Source: Cruorifilaria tuberocauda
Lineage: Eukaryota; Nematoda; Chromadorea; Rhabditida; Onchocercidae
Direction: 5' to 3'
Assembly (NCBI GenBank): GCA_013365365.1
Contig: JABVXU010000003.1
Coordinates: forward strand, 372,001 to 436,000
Length of the DNA stretch: 64,000 bases
Positions 26,101 through 41,100 of this stretch are shown in pieces; the first letter of the stretch is position 1, and each line of letters opens with the position of its first letter. The position numbers and the translations under genes were made by a program. The notes beneath the pieces are model-generated. The model was not told where the DNA came from, made no database searches, and saw only the letters and a list, made by a program, of their open reading frames with translations.

Positions 26101-29100
26101 ACTTCAGGTTCTATGATTTTTGTGGCTAGAAAAAATAGTATGACGCTTTTACATGTCACTGATTAGCTTTCGGTCGGTATTCTCTGTCTTGATGAGAATC
26201 CCAAGGTGGTAGTATTCAGATATTATAAGACACATTTTCATTTTTTGATTTGAGAAAGCAAAAATCAGAGATCTGGCAACGATGCACGCCATTATGGAAG
26301 CTAGTGAAATCTCAGAAGCTGAAGAAAATCTAAAACCAAAGAAAGATCTGCGGAAGCAGGAAGAGAAGAGGACTGATATGCAACAAATCCAATTGGAAGT
26401 TAATCTCACATTGAAAAAGGTTTAGATTTCTTTTTCTAACTTGATTTCACAATTCTTGGATACATGAAGTTACTGATTTATCCGCTGTTTGTTTTGTTCT
26501 TTCTTCTCTTGGTTAGCAATATAAAAATTCGTATGGTGTGAAAGTTATAGTTTATTATTAAAACTGGATAGTTTATTATTAAAATTGGTAAAGCTGAAAA
26601 TTATTCGATTTCTATTTTATTGACGTTGTATTGCAGGTTCAAATTGTTGTTGGAACTCCAGATGCAGTATTTTTGTCCATACGAATTAGATATTTGGGTT
26701 GTGATTTGCAGATGCGTACATTTGATATGGTCACTATGGCGTATTTAGGTGATTTGATAATCGAGCAACCACAATATAAAAGTTTAATTCCTGGACGTGA
26801 TACGTTACTTGTCATTGATAACATTCATAACATGGACCAAAATTTGCTTCAGTTCAAGTATGTGCAGGTTAGCATTTTGCAGTTAATAATTTTGTATTAT
26901 CTGCATCTTTTCACTGAAATCATAATAGTGTTGAATAACTGTTGATATAAAATGGAAAGGCATCTACATTATTATTTCCTATATGGGACTATGCCACTAC
27001 TAGGCTTATATTTTTATGGTTAAAATTAAGCCATATATTCGCATCTTTTGAAACGTATGCTATTATTTTTTTTTTGTTGAATTTTATAAAATATTTTATT
27101 TTCAGGCAAACAAAGAAAGTCCGTTCTTCGCAACAGAGTATAATTCTACGGAGCAGGCAATCGATATTACTTTTAAAGCAATGATTGTATCACTTCACCA
27201 AGTTTGCTTGTTTCGTAATTTTAGTAATCTTAATTCAATGGACATGATCTTTTTTTCGATCACACGAAATGAACATGATTAGAATTGCTGAAAGAAATTG
27301 ATTTGTGTATTTTGTCAGTTTCAAAGTGGTTGCAGTTGCATTTAAGGATGCCATAATTAGTCTGAAGAAATATTTTGAAACACTTCAAACAAAAGTTGCT
27401 GAACTGCAAAATCAAAGCAAGTTGGTGCAAAATCAAGGTGATGAAAGTGATGCTGGCGAAAAGAAAGTGGTAATTTCGCGCTCGTCAAGTCAACAAAGGT
27501 TAGTATTACTCTTTCGAGAAGTATCTGTTTTCCTTTCTAAATCACTGATATTTTGAAGCAGTAGATGTTAAGTGAACAAACGCTGGAAACATAGAAGTAG
27601 GAAACCATATTTTGAAAATACAAATTCTATATATTTCTTGCGATCAAGGATGTTATAATGTCTTATTGATTTTATCTTTGTTAATAAATGTTGACTGAGG
27701 AGATTAATTTTGACTAAAATCATAAAGTATATGATCGCAGAAAATATTGAGGACTGGTGAGCAAAAAAATATTTGAATTTGTTGCAAATAAGATCTTACA
27801 GCTTAGTCAGACCTTTCGCTTCCGATTCGCTTAAATTAAGTCATGCAAGGCGTGAACGAAAGCTAGCACAGACACGAAATGATTTCATTGTCAAAATGCG
27901 TATAAACGCTGTTTTTGATGCTTTATCAGTCTACGTTGGTTCAACAAAATCCTTGGATACGTCTCTGAGCATCAATGCTGTGAAAACCTCTATAATAATG
28001 CGTGTGGTTTGTTTTAAATTCATTTAATGGAGTAAGCAATTTTAGTGCAAACATATTGCATTTTTCTACTTGGATTTAAGATATTTGAATTTTACCACAC
28101 AGTTGTATTTCTTTTTTCATGAAAGTGATAACATTAACTTAGTGGATTCTATATGCAGAGAACAGTAGAAGTGGAAGGTGGAGTTAAGACAGTAGCAATG
28201 GAAGATCGGACTGGAACAACAATCCACAAACATTTGCTAGCACTTTGTGAAGAAAACAGGGAGATGTTATCATTTACTTTTAAGCAATACAATCGTACCG
28301 ATGCTGAAAAGAAGCATATGCAACCATCTGACCTTGATTTTTTTATTAAAGGCTATTTTGCCCGTATTCGTTTCGTGCTTCTTTTCCTTTGGCTTGAAAG
28401 AATGAAGGTAAGTTATATTTGAATAAAGTTTTGTGGATTGCAGTATTCTTAATAGAAGTATAATGATATATTGTTTTCTTTCGAAAACTTTTTATGACAT
28501 GCTAGTTTCCAACTTTGATTCAGTCTAATAAAAATTTCTTAAAAGGAAATTATTGTGCCTAATTTTTTTGAATGTCATTTTTCGTAAGTTTTTCAGTAAC
28601 TCCATTTTTAATTGATTTTCATATCGCTTTCAGCGCTTTGCTATTCCATTCCAAGCTGAGGCTGCACAAGTTGCAGTACAAGCTCAATTGTATGCATCTG
28701 AAAAGGCATCACAGGCTGCACAAAAAATTAAACATCTTATGGAAGAGTCACCCATAAGGATTGGTTTGGATATTGAACTTGCAGCACCGACAATTTTGGT
28801 ACCAAAGAACTCAACGTCACTGAACTCCCTCTTCATTGATTTTGGTACTGACAATGAAATTCACCATAATCGGCCAAATATGTGAATATGGTGTATTTGA
28901 GCATTACTTTCACTAGTACAAAAATTTCTGTTTGCAGTATACAGAAGTTCGAAAATTCGACTTGGATAGATGCATGTATTGATTAGTGCGCATATTCCTA
29001 AGCAGAAATTTTTTAGGTAAGCTTACTATTATTAATTCAATCTCAGCAGCGCAGAATGAACGGAAAGCAATTATCGATTCAATGCAAATCAATTTAACTA

Positions 29101-32100
29101 ATGTCTGCTTTGGAATGTAAGCTTTCATTATTTTCTATGCTTCAGGATGCAGTTTAAAACTTTTTCTTGAGTTAGTGGGAAACTAGAAACATGTAGTGCA
29201 AGAAAAAATGAAAAAAAGAGTGATGTATAGGGTATCTGATGAAGAGATTTTTGAAGATAATATCGAATCCTAGAAGTCATAAATCCGAAGAAAATAAGCA
29301 GCCGAAATCCTATTTAATGCTTAATGCTATTTTGAAGTATGAAGTGCAGTTCTTTTGTAGGGAACTAAAGCTTTTGTTTTCTTTAGATGTTGACTACTAA
29401 CTTTCAGCTCACTTCTTTCGGAAGGAGATATGCAAGTGTTGTCCACTTGTCAAATTTTGAAGCCAATCACATTTTCGTTATTAGTTTACCGGAATTTATC
29501 CTTTGAATGGTACAAAACAGCCCCGCAGGTGCTTGTCGATGCCCATTTGCCTATTATCGAGGTAGTAATTTTTGCTAAATAGAGATTATTCACGTTCTTT
29601 GTTTTGGCCTTGAAATCGTTGTTGGTGGACATCAAGATCAGTATTATTGGTAACCTTATTTTTGTTAATGATTTTTGATGCTCTTTATACAAGTTCTCCC
29701 TCAAAGTACCAAATGAGAAACCGATTTTATTCTTTTCTTCACGAAATACATGCATGACGTCTCCCATGACACGAAAATCAGTCATTTCTCATAATCACAT
29801 TTCATAGCTCTAAATTGCAGATGGGCATGACAGAAGAAGATTATGAGACAATCCTGAAAACACTTAGTGGCAACTTAGCGGAAGGAAACGACTTATCATC
29901 GGAGATGTCGCCATCTGTAAATCCTTCAACGGGATTGGAAAGAAATATTGCTGAGAGAAGGCAAGGATCTACTGAAAAAGCTGAACCAGGAAATGATGGG
30001 AGTCAAATGAGTGATTCCGAGGCGAAATCTCTTGTTTTCAGTTTCAAACTGGATGAAATTGCTGCACTCTTATATCGCGGTTCCTCAAATTTGGTCTGTA
30101 CTTAAGGAAATTTTTTTTATTGATGAGTTTGGTAGTCTGCATTTCCATTAGTAATGAAGATTTCTTTGTTAAAAATCTCGTTAGCAGTTTTTTCGTTTTT
30201 TGTAATTTTTCTTTACTAAAAGTATTTCTAAGTGTTAAAAGTGTTAGATATAGTCACTTAGCTTAATAAGTACTTTCAAGTGTAGATAGTGACGGTATAT
30301 TGAAATCGAGTAATTTGTTATCATTATTTAGGAAGATTCAAAAGGTGAAATCGCTCGAATGACGACAGCGGGTTTTGCAGCTGTGAGATTGAAGAAAATT
30401 AAATTGAGCGGTTCGAAAACGGAAAATGGTGAATTGGACATTGCTATTAGCTTAGAAGTATTTGTCATGGATGATGAAAGAAGGGAAAAAACAAAAACAA
30501 GGCGATTACTGGATAAAAAGGTGAGGTAACTTTTGCAGCTTTACGTGCGTAATCCGCAGTTGAGGTTTTCCTTGGAACGCCAAAAAGATTGACAGTTGCT
30601 GAAATTATATATTTTTGAGAGAAACAAATAAAACAGTCATTAATTTGTCTTTAGGCATATTTATAAGATTGATTATTCGTTTTTCGAATATTCATACTTA
30701 CGTTTTATTTTCTCATTTTCAAATTATGATAATTGCGAATAAAAGATTGCACAAAAAAGCTTTAAATACTTATATATATTATTATGGTACTCTGCAGCCT
30801 GACAGTACCGGAAAAATTCACAAGGAGTTTATCGCTGCTCGCTACCAGACTACTGCAGCAGGAGACAAAATCAGTTATCTGTTTTGTATTTTTCATCTTG
30901 GTTAATTTAATACATATTAAAACATAGATAATAGCACTTTTTGATTGTTTAAATACATTTTTGTTGCATCGTAAACACTGCACAGAATGAGAAAATGGGT
31001 GCGTTTTTATCTGCAATTTAATTTATATCGGATTACAGAAGTTAGTATTATTCCGAAATGAGAAATGAGTAGAGCTTAGTTGAGAGGCTTTGCGAATTTT
31101 TATAGTGTCTTCGTTGTTTTTGGTGTTAAATAAATTCTGTATTTTGCAGTTGCCTTCTCATCGTCTGCTTTCTTCCTGCGTCTTTGTCCAGAATTTTTGG
31201 GAGCACTGGCGAGCTTTTTTACAGTGAGAAAAACAGCTGAGGAGTTGGCAAAAGAGGCTGAAAAAGTGAATATTCCGAATATTACACAAAATAAGGAAAA
31301 AGTAGAAACAATTTCATCAAGAGGTTTGTCCGCGCTGAAAACTTAATTTTAAGAACTATTTTATCTCTCTTCCAAAACCATCTTATCTGTTAAAAGAATC
31401 AAGCAACTTACTAGCTAGCAGGTTGAAAATATTGTTCGATAGGTTTAAATAGTTCCGATTATATTATGAATCGTCGACTGTTACACTGGACCTACTTCAG
31501 AGTTGTATTAGAATGATCATACGCCACATTTTTTTTAAAATGAAAGCTAATGGTTTTGACCGACCGTTTACAGGCACAATAACAATGAACTGTATAATGC
31601 ATGAGGTAGAAATTATCCTGGTTGATGATGCTATCAGTCCTGAAAACTCGCAAGCCCTAATTCTGTCGTTTAACATTGATCTCAAAGCAGACGCGGTAAC
31701 TTATTTTATTCAGCTAAATTCGTGTGAAATCTTATTACCATAATTTAGCATTAAGATTTTTTCATTTGTGGAGTAGGGGAAGAATGCCTAGGAAATTTAA
31801 GTTTGTTCAATCAGCAGAAATATTACGTTGATTGGGTTCAAGATGGAGAAAAAGTTTTAACTTCCAATTTTTTGTACATCGGCTAAAAAACTTTGAATTT
31901 TTAGGAAGGTGAAAAACAGGTTATGGCTGGTGGCATTAGGAATTTGCAGATCATTAGCACTTCTGTTTTGGAATCGAAGCGTGACCAAATCCCGTACCAG
32001 GTAGTCTAAGAAACTTCATATAATCACCAAAATTAGATTTTTACCTTTTAATAATATTTTTTCGTCCCCAACTTGCTTTTTGAAAATTTTTAATCACATT

Positions 32101-35100
32101 TGAGACGAAAAGTAAAGCCAATTTTGCCATTTTCCATTATTTAGGTATTAAAACGCACGGATATTGATGTTCAATTAACAATGGAACGAAAAACGAAGTG
32201 TGAAAACTTTGTAGTACATATTGGACAGTTGTATTTGAAAATATCTCCTGCTATAATTCGTTTGCTAAGTACCGTTTCTTCAAGTTTTTTATCAGCAGCT
32301 AATATTAAGGTGAGTTTTTCAAAATTACAACGAAAAATCTATCTCAAAAAACACACAGTAATTCTAGTCTTTGGCATTTAATTAAAAATGTGATCCAAAT
32401 AATAAGTGGATGGAAAGGTAAGTGACATATATGCTGTTTACTTTTGTTTTCAAGAAAATTTTTTCAGGAAAATTCATTTACTGCGCGGAAGCCAGTACTT
32501 AAGAAGTATCCAAATTATTGGGAAAAACGTAAAATCGATAGGAATAAGCACTGGTGGTTTAATGTAGTGGAGGAAAAACAAGAAGATTTTGAATATGCAG
32601 TGGATATTGCTGCAACTGTCAGTCATGAACAACAGGTGATTTTTGTCACTGTAATCAAACACTCTGAAGGAAGTCTTCAAATGTAATCAAATAATGGTTA
32701 TTTTCGACCAGATGGGTATTCAAGAAAGAAGAAATAAGAAAAAGAAAGAAACAATGAAATGAGAAAATTGCGAGATATCATGAAATATCGTTAACTATTG
32801 CAAGAGCGTTCATTACTTCACCGGTATTTCACCTTTTTCGACAGTTCCAAAATTTTCTAGGGTATCATTACAATGAAATCGTTCATCATCACTTTGGAAG
32901 CCGGTGTGAGCAACAGAACGGTACCAGTGGTACTTTTAGAAAGTTCAATGATGATAACTGCAAGGCAGTGGAGTACGCTGTTGGCTGTTGATTCCGACTT
33001 GCAGTTTCAGGCAATTTTATTGTTTTACTTTATTTAAATTTGCTTTGTTCATTTATTGCAAATTTGAAATTTTATGTATTTAATGCGAACTTGCATTTGA
33101 AATTTTTTTTTTGTTAATTTTTATCCTTTTAATTCTCACTGTAGTTTTTGTTGCGCATGAATATATTTAAGTTAAATTTTAGATCTCATATTACAATGAA
33201 ACATTTTGTGTGTGGGAGCCTATAGTCGAACCTGTAGAAGTGTGCGACAACGTTTGGAAGAGCTGGGTTTTGAAAGTTGAGGTGGAAAACCATAGATTTT
33301 ACTTCTTATTGATTTTATTTTATGCTTGGATCTTCATTATTAATTCAAAAAAATTACTGTGTCGCTCTCTTTGGATATTTGATTAACTATAAGTTGTTTT
33401 TTGTTTAAGATAAATTCCTGAAAAGTTCAAGAAAAATTGTTTGAAAAATATTGAAAGAATTCACTTGAAAACAATGGTTCCTTGTATAACAAAAACTTCT
33501 CGGGGGAATTTTAATAATCCATAATATAACGAAAAATAAATGATATTAAGCTAATATCTTGAGGAGAGATATATGAACGATATTTGATTTTTGCAGCTGC
33601 GTACTCATAGTGAAGATGAATTGTTAGAAAGTGGCCTATTGCCATTGCCACAGAGAACAATTAACGTGAAAGCATCGGAATTGCTCAACATAACTATAAC
33701 CAAATCGCTGATTTTATTGTCTTACCATCTCATGGATTCTTTCGAGAAAGCTGCGAAACTAATTTCACCATCTACAGGACGAACTCTTCCAGGCAGCAGT
33801 AAATATTTGGTATTCAATAATGCTGGCATTTCGATCAAAGTTGGTAATACAGAAACATTGATTGTAAGTTATCATCTGATCATGGGGATTTTCCATTTAT
33901 CAGGCTCATATTCTTGTCATACTTTTTATTGATATAAATTTATTCCTTACTCGCATATTCATTAAAATTAAGTCGATTTATAAATTATGAATATGAAAAT
34001 ATATTTCCACTTTTTTAATGCGAAGTATATTTCTGATTCTTTTCGCTGTTTCGTTTTTTGTTGTAACTTAAGCAGTTTATAGATTAGCGTTGATGGAAAA
34101 CCGGTTGATGCAGCGCCGTGCACTTTTGTTGATTTAAATGTTCCCTTTGATCCCAGTGAAAAGATAGGCCTCGCACAGAGCCAAACTACAAAAAAAGCAG
34201 AACTGCGTCTCATTTTTGATGAAATAGATGCAGAAAGATATGTAAATTTTTCCTACAAATTATCTTATTCTCTTCCACTACTTATGTATCTGATAACCAT
34301 ACTTATGGTTTCATTTGTTCTTTGAAACATAGGTAAACATAATGAGGTCTGAATCACGAACTTTTGAACTCCCAGTGAAAAGTGATACTGGAAAACAGTG
34401 GAAAGTTGTTGTAGAAACAAAAATGGCAAATATGCGGCGACTCATTTATCTTCATTCTGTAGTGCAGGTACTGTTTTATTAAATTTGTCAATCATCTAGC
34501 AGGTTCAATTCTTAAAATCTGTTCTAATGTATCGATTCTAGACTGTAATATTTTCGTAATCAATTGAATAAAACGTAGTATCTTTGCTTTAATTCAGAGA
34601 ATAACATTTGCAGTTAATAATGCTTATATTTTTTTTTGTGATTTGTAAATTGCTCAGTTCTATTTATTGCAAACCAGTTTTCTAACAGTCGTAGCTGGAT
34701 GTTTTTAACTGTAGTTCGTGAATCACTTGGACGTACCGTTCGAAATTCATTCAATGCGTGAGGGAAGGCTGGATTTCTGTGGTACCGCAGAAACGGATGG
34801 TGAACCACTTGATATTGCTCTACCATTATTGTATACAGCTACTGGCGAATTTTTTATCAGAGCTCAAGATGATGCGTTGGTTTCTCTGCATTTATTTTTG
34901 TATTTTTCTTAGCTCTTTAATCTGATAGGAATCTCAGTCATTTCAGCTATGAGATGAGCAATGAATCAATTTGCTGGAATAAGTTTGAAGACAAAGCTCG
35001 ATACATTGTACGATGTGACTTATCAGAAAACATGAAGCAGGGCTTGTTTGTAGCTTTAATCATTGAAGAAGTGCCACTGAAAGCAGAAAGAAGCAGAGAT

Positions 35101-38100
35101 TTAGGCGACAACAGTTATATAGTGCACATCTTTCCACCTCTTACTCTACATAACTTCTTACCTTTTTCTCTGCAACTTACTTCTCCGGTGAGCCATATTG
35201 AATCAGCGTAGTTTTATGATATATCCTAATAATTGATTGCAATAGAACGTTCACCTATATGTGTGTTTATTGCATCAGTATTGAAACAGAGGAAATGAGC
35301 ATCAAAAAACATTATTTGAATCAGTTTATTTTAAGGATTGAAAAGAAAATTGCAATAAGAAATCAACTTTTGTGGATTTTAGATACAGAAGCAGTTAGCT
35401 GGTGGCGAGGAAGTTTCACTAAACGTCATTCCAGAGCAGAATCTTAATTTTGAAGTATTTTTAATATTTATTATTTCTGAAAATACATGAACCACATTTT
35501 TAGTCGTATTTGATTTTATACTGTTTCATTTCAAAAGTAATTGACTCAAAAATTTCTAAATATCTAGCTAAAAATGATTATCATGTTCATTAGGTGAATT
35601 ATCGAGGAGATCTCTATGTGGCAGAAATGCCTTTCCCTATCGAACACCAGGATTTAATGGTCTTAACACTTACATCCAATGAGAAAATTCTGGTTAGTTT
35701 TGCGTATGTGTGTAATTTATTTCACAACATTTGAAAGTATGAAAAATGCTGTTTGAATTGTACTGAATCGAATTTCAATTTGATAAATTCTTAATTAAGA
35801 ATTAAGAGCGTCTTAATTTATTTTATAGAATCTTGGCGTTCATTGGACAGTCACTAATCGCAAACTTGAAGCCGAAATATATGCACCCTATTGGTTCGTT
35901 AATAACACCGGCAGAACTGTGAGATTCAGGGTAATGATTTTAATTCGTTATATTTCACGGTATCTCCATTTCGTTTACTTATTTTATAGAAAGCAAAAAA
36001 ATTAATGTCAAATCGTAATGATGTATGTTCATACTTTCTTTGTATTTGTAGTTTTCATTGTTAAAAGCATTTACAAATGTTTTTTGCGTCAATTTGTTGT
36101 TGTGATTTTATTGGTGAGTAATTATTCCTATTCAGGAAAGCAATGAAGGCATAATTGAAAAAACTGCAAAATGCGTACCTTGTCAGAAGGGAGAAATGTC
36201 AGGCCAGGTACAGAAATTAGCTCCTTACTTCTCTAACATCATAACTTTATATTTAATGGATAATTTCACTTGGAGAAGTTAATATTTAAAATAAGAGATA
36301 AAACGATTTCCCTTATTTTTGAAATAAGGAAGCCATTTTATCTCCATCTTACTTTCTTCGAGAAAGTGAGTAATTGAGGAGGCATGTGAGAGAATTGGAA
36401 GAGGAAAGGAATGAACGAGGACTTTTTTGTTCATAGTTCCTTTCAGTTAGCAATACCTCATTTTAATAATGTAATGTAGTTGAGGGGCTGTTGATCTGTC
36501 TCAGATACAATTCGTCTTTCAGCTTGTTCCAGTTATCATAGAATGATTTGCATTTATTTTTATAGTGTCCTGATGCGATAATGCAGGAACCGTTGAGCGA
36601 GCCAGTGTTGCTTCCACTTGATGCCAAGGACTTTTTATCGAAAAAAAAGGTGATCATTCTTTTGAAATTTTTGAGATTCTATTATAACGGAATGTTTTAA
36701 GAAATCTCAGATGTCTTTTCTTCGGAAGAAACAAAGAAGCTTAAAATCTTTTGATTTTGGAATTCAGGTTCTTTGTTAATATGAGAACTACTTTTTTTTA
36801 CTTCTTTTCATATTATAGTATGAATTACTCCTCAAAAGTGATCTTGTTCAACTGTATTCCGTGACATAGTTTACATTTTTTTCTTTTTTGAAAATGGTGC
36901 AGTAAACGTAGATTTTCTCATCGAATTGTGCAGCTTGGTCTTATATGTTTGAAGTTAATTTCGTTAAATTTTCTCGGTTTTTTATTGTGTCACAAAGTTT
37001 TAATCCTGTTTTTATTGAAACATTTCCTATTGTATATAACATTCCCTATTGTAAATGGCAGGCCAGGTACAGAAATTTCAAAAGGTAAAAAGAAAAATCC
37101 ATTTAATTCTTTCCAGCAGTCATTAGCAATGCATTTAATAGAATTAGTTTGGATTCTTATTTCTTTACAAATACTTGAATATGATTTGTAATTTTTAGTT
37201 TTTCTTAAAAATTTTTTTCTTTGCTTATTGAATTTTAGTTTTTCAGGCAAGATTATCATTGTTTGGAAATTACTGGACGAATGAATTTCCACTAGATGCG
37301 GTTGGGAACGCGGGACGAATTGGTTGTAGGGATGAAAATAATAGTGAGCAGAGTATTTCATTGCAAATAAGCATGTGTCAGTCCGGTTTAACGAAGGTAA
37401 TCACGTTCTTGCCATTCTATTTCCTTCACAATGAAAGTCGTTTTCCACTGGAAATAAGAGAATTTGGAGCGCAAAAGTGGGTCCCGGTTCCGGCTCAGGC
37501 AGTAAGTTTATTTCATCTTCGTAAAAAAAGTCTGCCCATATAACTATTCTTTGTTATTTGACTTATTTCTTAAATTTCAAGTCTTTTCTCATCGTTTTTC
37601 ACTGCGAATGCTTTTCATCATATAAATCCGTTTCTCGTAAATTTAATTTATGTAATTGATTATTAAATTTTTGCAGTGTATCGGTTTCTGGCCATCACAA
37701 AAAGAAAGTCGGAAGTATACTGTTGTCAGATACAATGGTACAGCGGAAGAGTCAATACTATTTCCAATCACTGAAAGTTTTGAAGCATTTTGTCAGATCG
37801 ACAACGACGTAAATTAATTTTTTAGCCGGTTAAATCAAATATCTCCTGTTGTTAACTCCTACCTTCACCTTGGAAAGTGTATCTATACAAGTCATTAAAC
37901 ACTTCAACATTTTTGGACGTTTGTATCTTTTTTTCTTCACTCATGTCAAGTTATAGTATCTTGGTGTATATGTAACCGTCACAGTCTGTGAATCTTCTTC
38001 GATTATTAAACTCGAATCGTTTGAACCTGGTATGACTCCTGCTATCATAATGAATGCAACGAAAAAATCGGTGGAATTTAGTCAGAAAGGTAACAAATTT

Positions 38101-41100
38101 GTATGTTTCTTACATCTCTTTGTTCTTCATTTTTCGTTTCATCTTGATAGTTTTATATTAATTTTTTACTTCTTCTTTACCTATAAAAGTTCCAATTCCA
38201 AATGTAGGCGCTCGATCAAAGAAAATGTTAGATCCATGGGAGAGCTGTGCATTTACATGGACAGATGTGATTCGTGACCGTCAATTAGAGTGGAAAAGTG
38301 GTGATGCTAGCCATTTGGATGATTTAATTCGAAATGCATTCGAAGATTATCGACCATCTAAGTCCGATTCCACTCGTTATTATTGGGTAAGTGCATGTGA
38401 TTATGTTTAAGCTTTCAGTGGAATTTAAGTGAAAATTTATTTTTTTTTGGTATGTTTCATTTAGCAATTCTGAAATTACTGCCCAATCGAAAAAAATCGT
38501 TGCTGACCTTTTAGTACGAAATGTTTAGATTTACTTTTTTGTTCTCTTTCAGTATTTTTTTTTAATTTCTACCAAGTTTTACGGACGCTATTTCATTCAT
38601 TCAAATTCGCTTCTTAACACTGACAGTCGTTTTGTTTTGTTTTTTTTTTATGAATAAGCTTTTTAAGTGTGTTTTTGTATAGGTATCATTTTTGAATGGA
38701 CGCCAACGTGTGTATCTTTTCACGGATAGTCTGGCAGTAATGACTACTGCGCACGAAGCTTACGAAATTGAACTTCCTACACTATCTATCGAAGTATCTT
38801 TACAAGGTATTGGTATTTCTATAGTGGATAACTTTAAAACTGAAGAAATCGCATATATGTGTATCGCATCATCAGCTATCATTTGGGAGCAGTCCATCAA
38901 AACTCGATTCAAGTTTGTTTTTCTAAGGTTTTAAAAAATCTAAAAAAAGATTGCAGTCTTTCTTTCTATCATTTTTATTCAAAAATGACATCGTATAGAA
39001 AATTGTATTGCTAAAAAGAAAAATAGATCTGCAACAATGCTAGTTCGTTTCATTCATTTTTATGATTCCTTTCTTTTAATGGATTAAAATTTCTTAATGT
39101 AGGTGTTCTCAACAATTTAACAAATGATGAGTTACAATTTTTTTGAGGAAGAGATATTTTTACGAGCTGGGAGATTTATAAGATGCTTGTAACAGCAATA
39201 ATATATAGCGATCATTTATGTTTCTAATAACTGATTTGGATGGTATTGTTGCTTGTTTCCAGACCATTCACAGTTCAACAGATGGAGGCAATTGAGCACG
39301 CGTATCAGACATGGCTTTCAGATCGCTCAGAAGAAATAGTGGTAGTGGACAAATTAGAATTTGACTTCATACATATGAAATTAAAGAAACAAAAAGACTG
39401 GGTATTCTTTGGTACATTACAATTATAGCTAATTTAATTTGAATATAACAAACTCTTTATTTTGACTGAGCAAGTTTTCAGACTGACATTAGGCGACAGT
39501 TTCAAACTGGACTTTGGATGCAGTATAAGCAAACTCCTCACCAGTCGCAATTTCATATGAAGGTATGCTTTTTTTATTCTTTATTCCATTTGCCTTTATT
39601 TTCTTAACATTCTGTAGTCCTGAATCTTAAAGAATGTATATTTTTCCCATCATTATTTCATCACTGGTTCTTTTTTTTATTTATTTTTAGGTAAATCACC
39701 TACAGATCGACAATCAGTTACCAGCATGCGTATTTCCATGCATACTCTCAGTTGTACCACCACCAAGATCTGTTGTTCAAGACAACGGTAATGGAAACTA
39801 TTTTACACAAGCAAAAAACGATTTATAATTAATGCAGTCGGTTTTCATGAATCTGATGCAGAAAAGACATATACTGTTTCTCACTATTTTATTTTTATTA
39901 AAGTGATAGTTAATTAGTAAATTTAATTTATTTTCAAGGAATTTTCAGCACCAAAATCTTTCTCCGAATTAAGTTACATAAGACGGGAATCAGAACACAG
40001 CAGAATTGCTCAAATAAAATACCTTCACCTTTTGGTGCAAGAATTCTCAATACAGGTTGACCAAGGTTTCGTGAACGCAATATTGGAATTGATATCCGCT
40101 CAAGTTGATAGTAAACCATATACGGTTAGAATCTTTTTCACAAAGCCCGAGTAAATGGATGCTTCTTGCTTTTTATTTTGCTACCGTAGTTGTCTATACA
40201 CAAGAAAAATGTTAAAAGTTCTTGTTCCTTAGCTATTTATACCTTTTAATTATGCATAAAAAGCTGATCATATTTTTTATACTCCCAATAAAGAATATTT
40301 TCTTAAAAATTATGTCTGAAGATTTTATTGCGAATATTACATGCTATGATGGATAAAATAAATTTCAATGAAGTAATTGTTTGGGAAGTCTAATACGATC
40401 GCGCGCAAAATATACCGTTCCGTGAATTTCTGGTTTTGCAGAAAGAAGCTTTTATGAAAGACTTTGAAATGACGAAAAATCAGTTAGAGATAATTGCTGG
40501 AATGACGACGGCTTCTCAACAAGCAGCATATTATGAAAACTTACATATTTCCCCGCTAATGGTGCGTGTAGTTTTTTCATAAAATTTTAGAATATTTTAT
40601 ATTTTTTGAGAAAAGTCGGTATTTTGGAGGTGCATGTATGATTTATTTTTGCTGAGATAATAACAGTTAGTACAATTTTTCAGATACATTTGTCATTTTC
40701 ACAGGGTGGCGGTTCTGGTGGTAAGCAAGTAAAGAAGAAAGGTTTAAATTCAAAAGAAGCCATTCAGCTTCCAATTCAATCCGAATTTATCAATGTCTTT
40801 TTGAAGAGTATTGGTGTAACAGTGACAGAAATTCAAGATGTGGTTTTTAAGTATGCGGTTTTCAGATTTTTGCGTTTTTAAAAGTGTCCAGACTTTTATC
40901 CACTCAGGATATTATATCTGAACGATATCAATTTTTTATATTCAGTCTTTTATGTATTTGTTTTAGTTGTTACAAGCATCTTGTAATCTCGTAGCTCGTA
41001 ATAAATATAAAAAATAGCTCGGCTGTTGCTGATAGTTTGACCGAAGAATCTATTGGATTTTACAGTAGTAAATGAACGGAATTCATTTCAGGACTAGTAT

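Larger units (their letters stand above)
34715..38912 (+). other. VPS13A: VPS13A exons 37-48: VAB (adaptor-binding) region
   Basis: Exons 34715-34875, 34947-35187, 35383-35454, 35594-35692, 35829-35930, 36136-36207, 36566-36649, 37247-37501, 37677-37808, 37957-38089, 38208-38386 and 38683-38912. Repeated short beta modules include [47 protein letters not shown] and [11 protein letters not shown]. This region recruits partner proteins that decide which membrane VPS13 visits. Confidence 0.88.
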
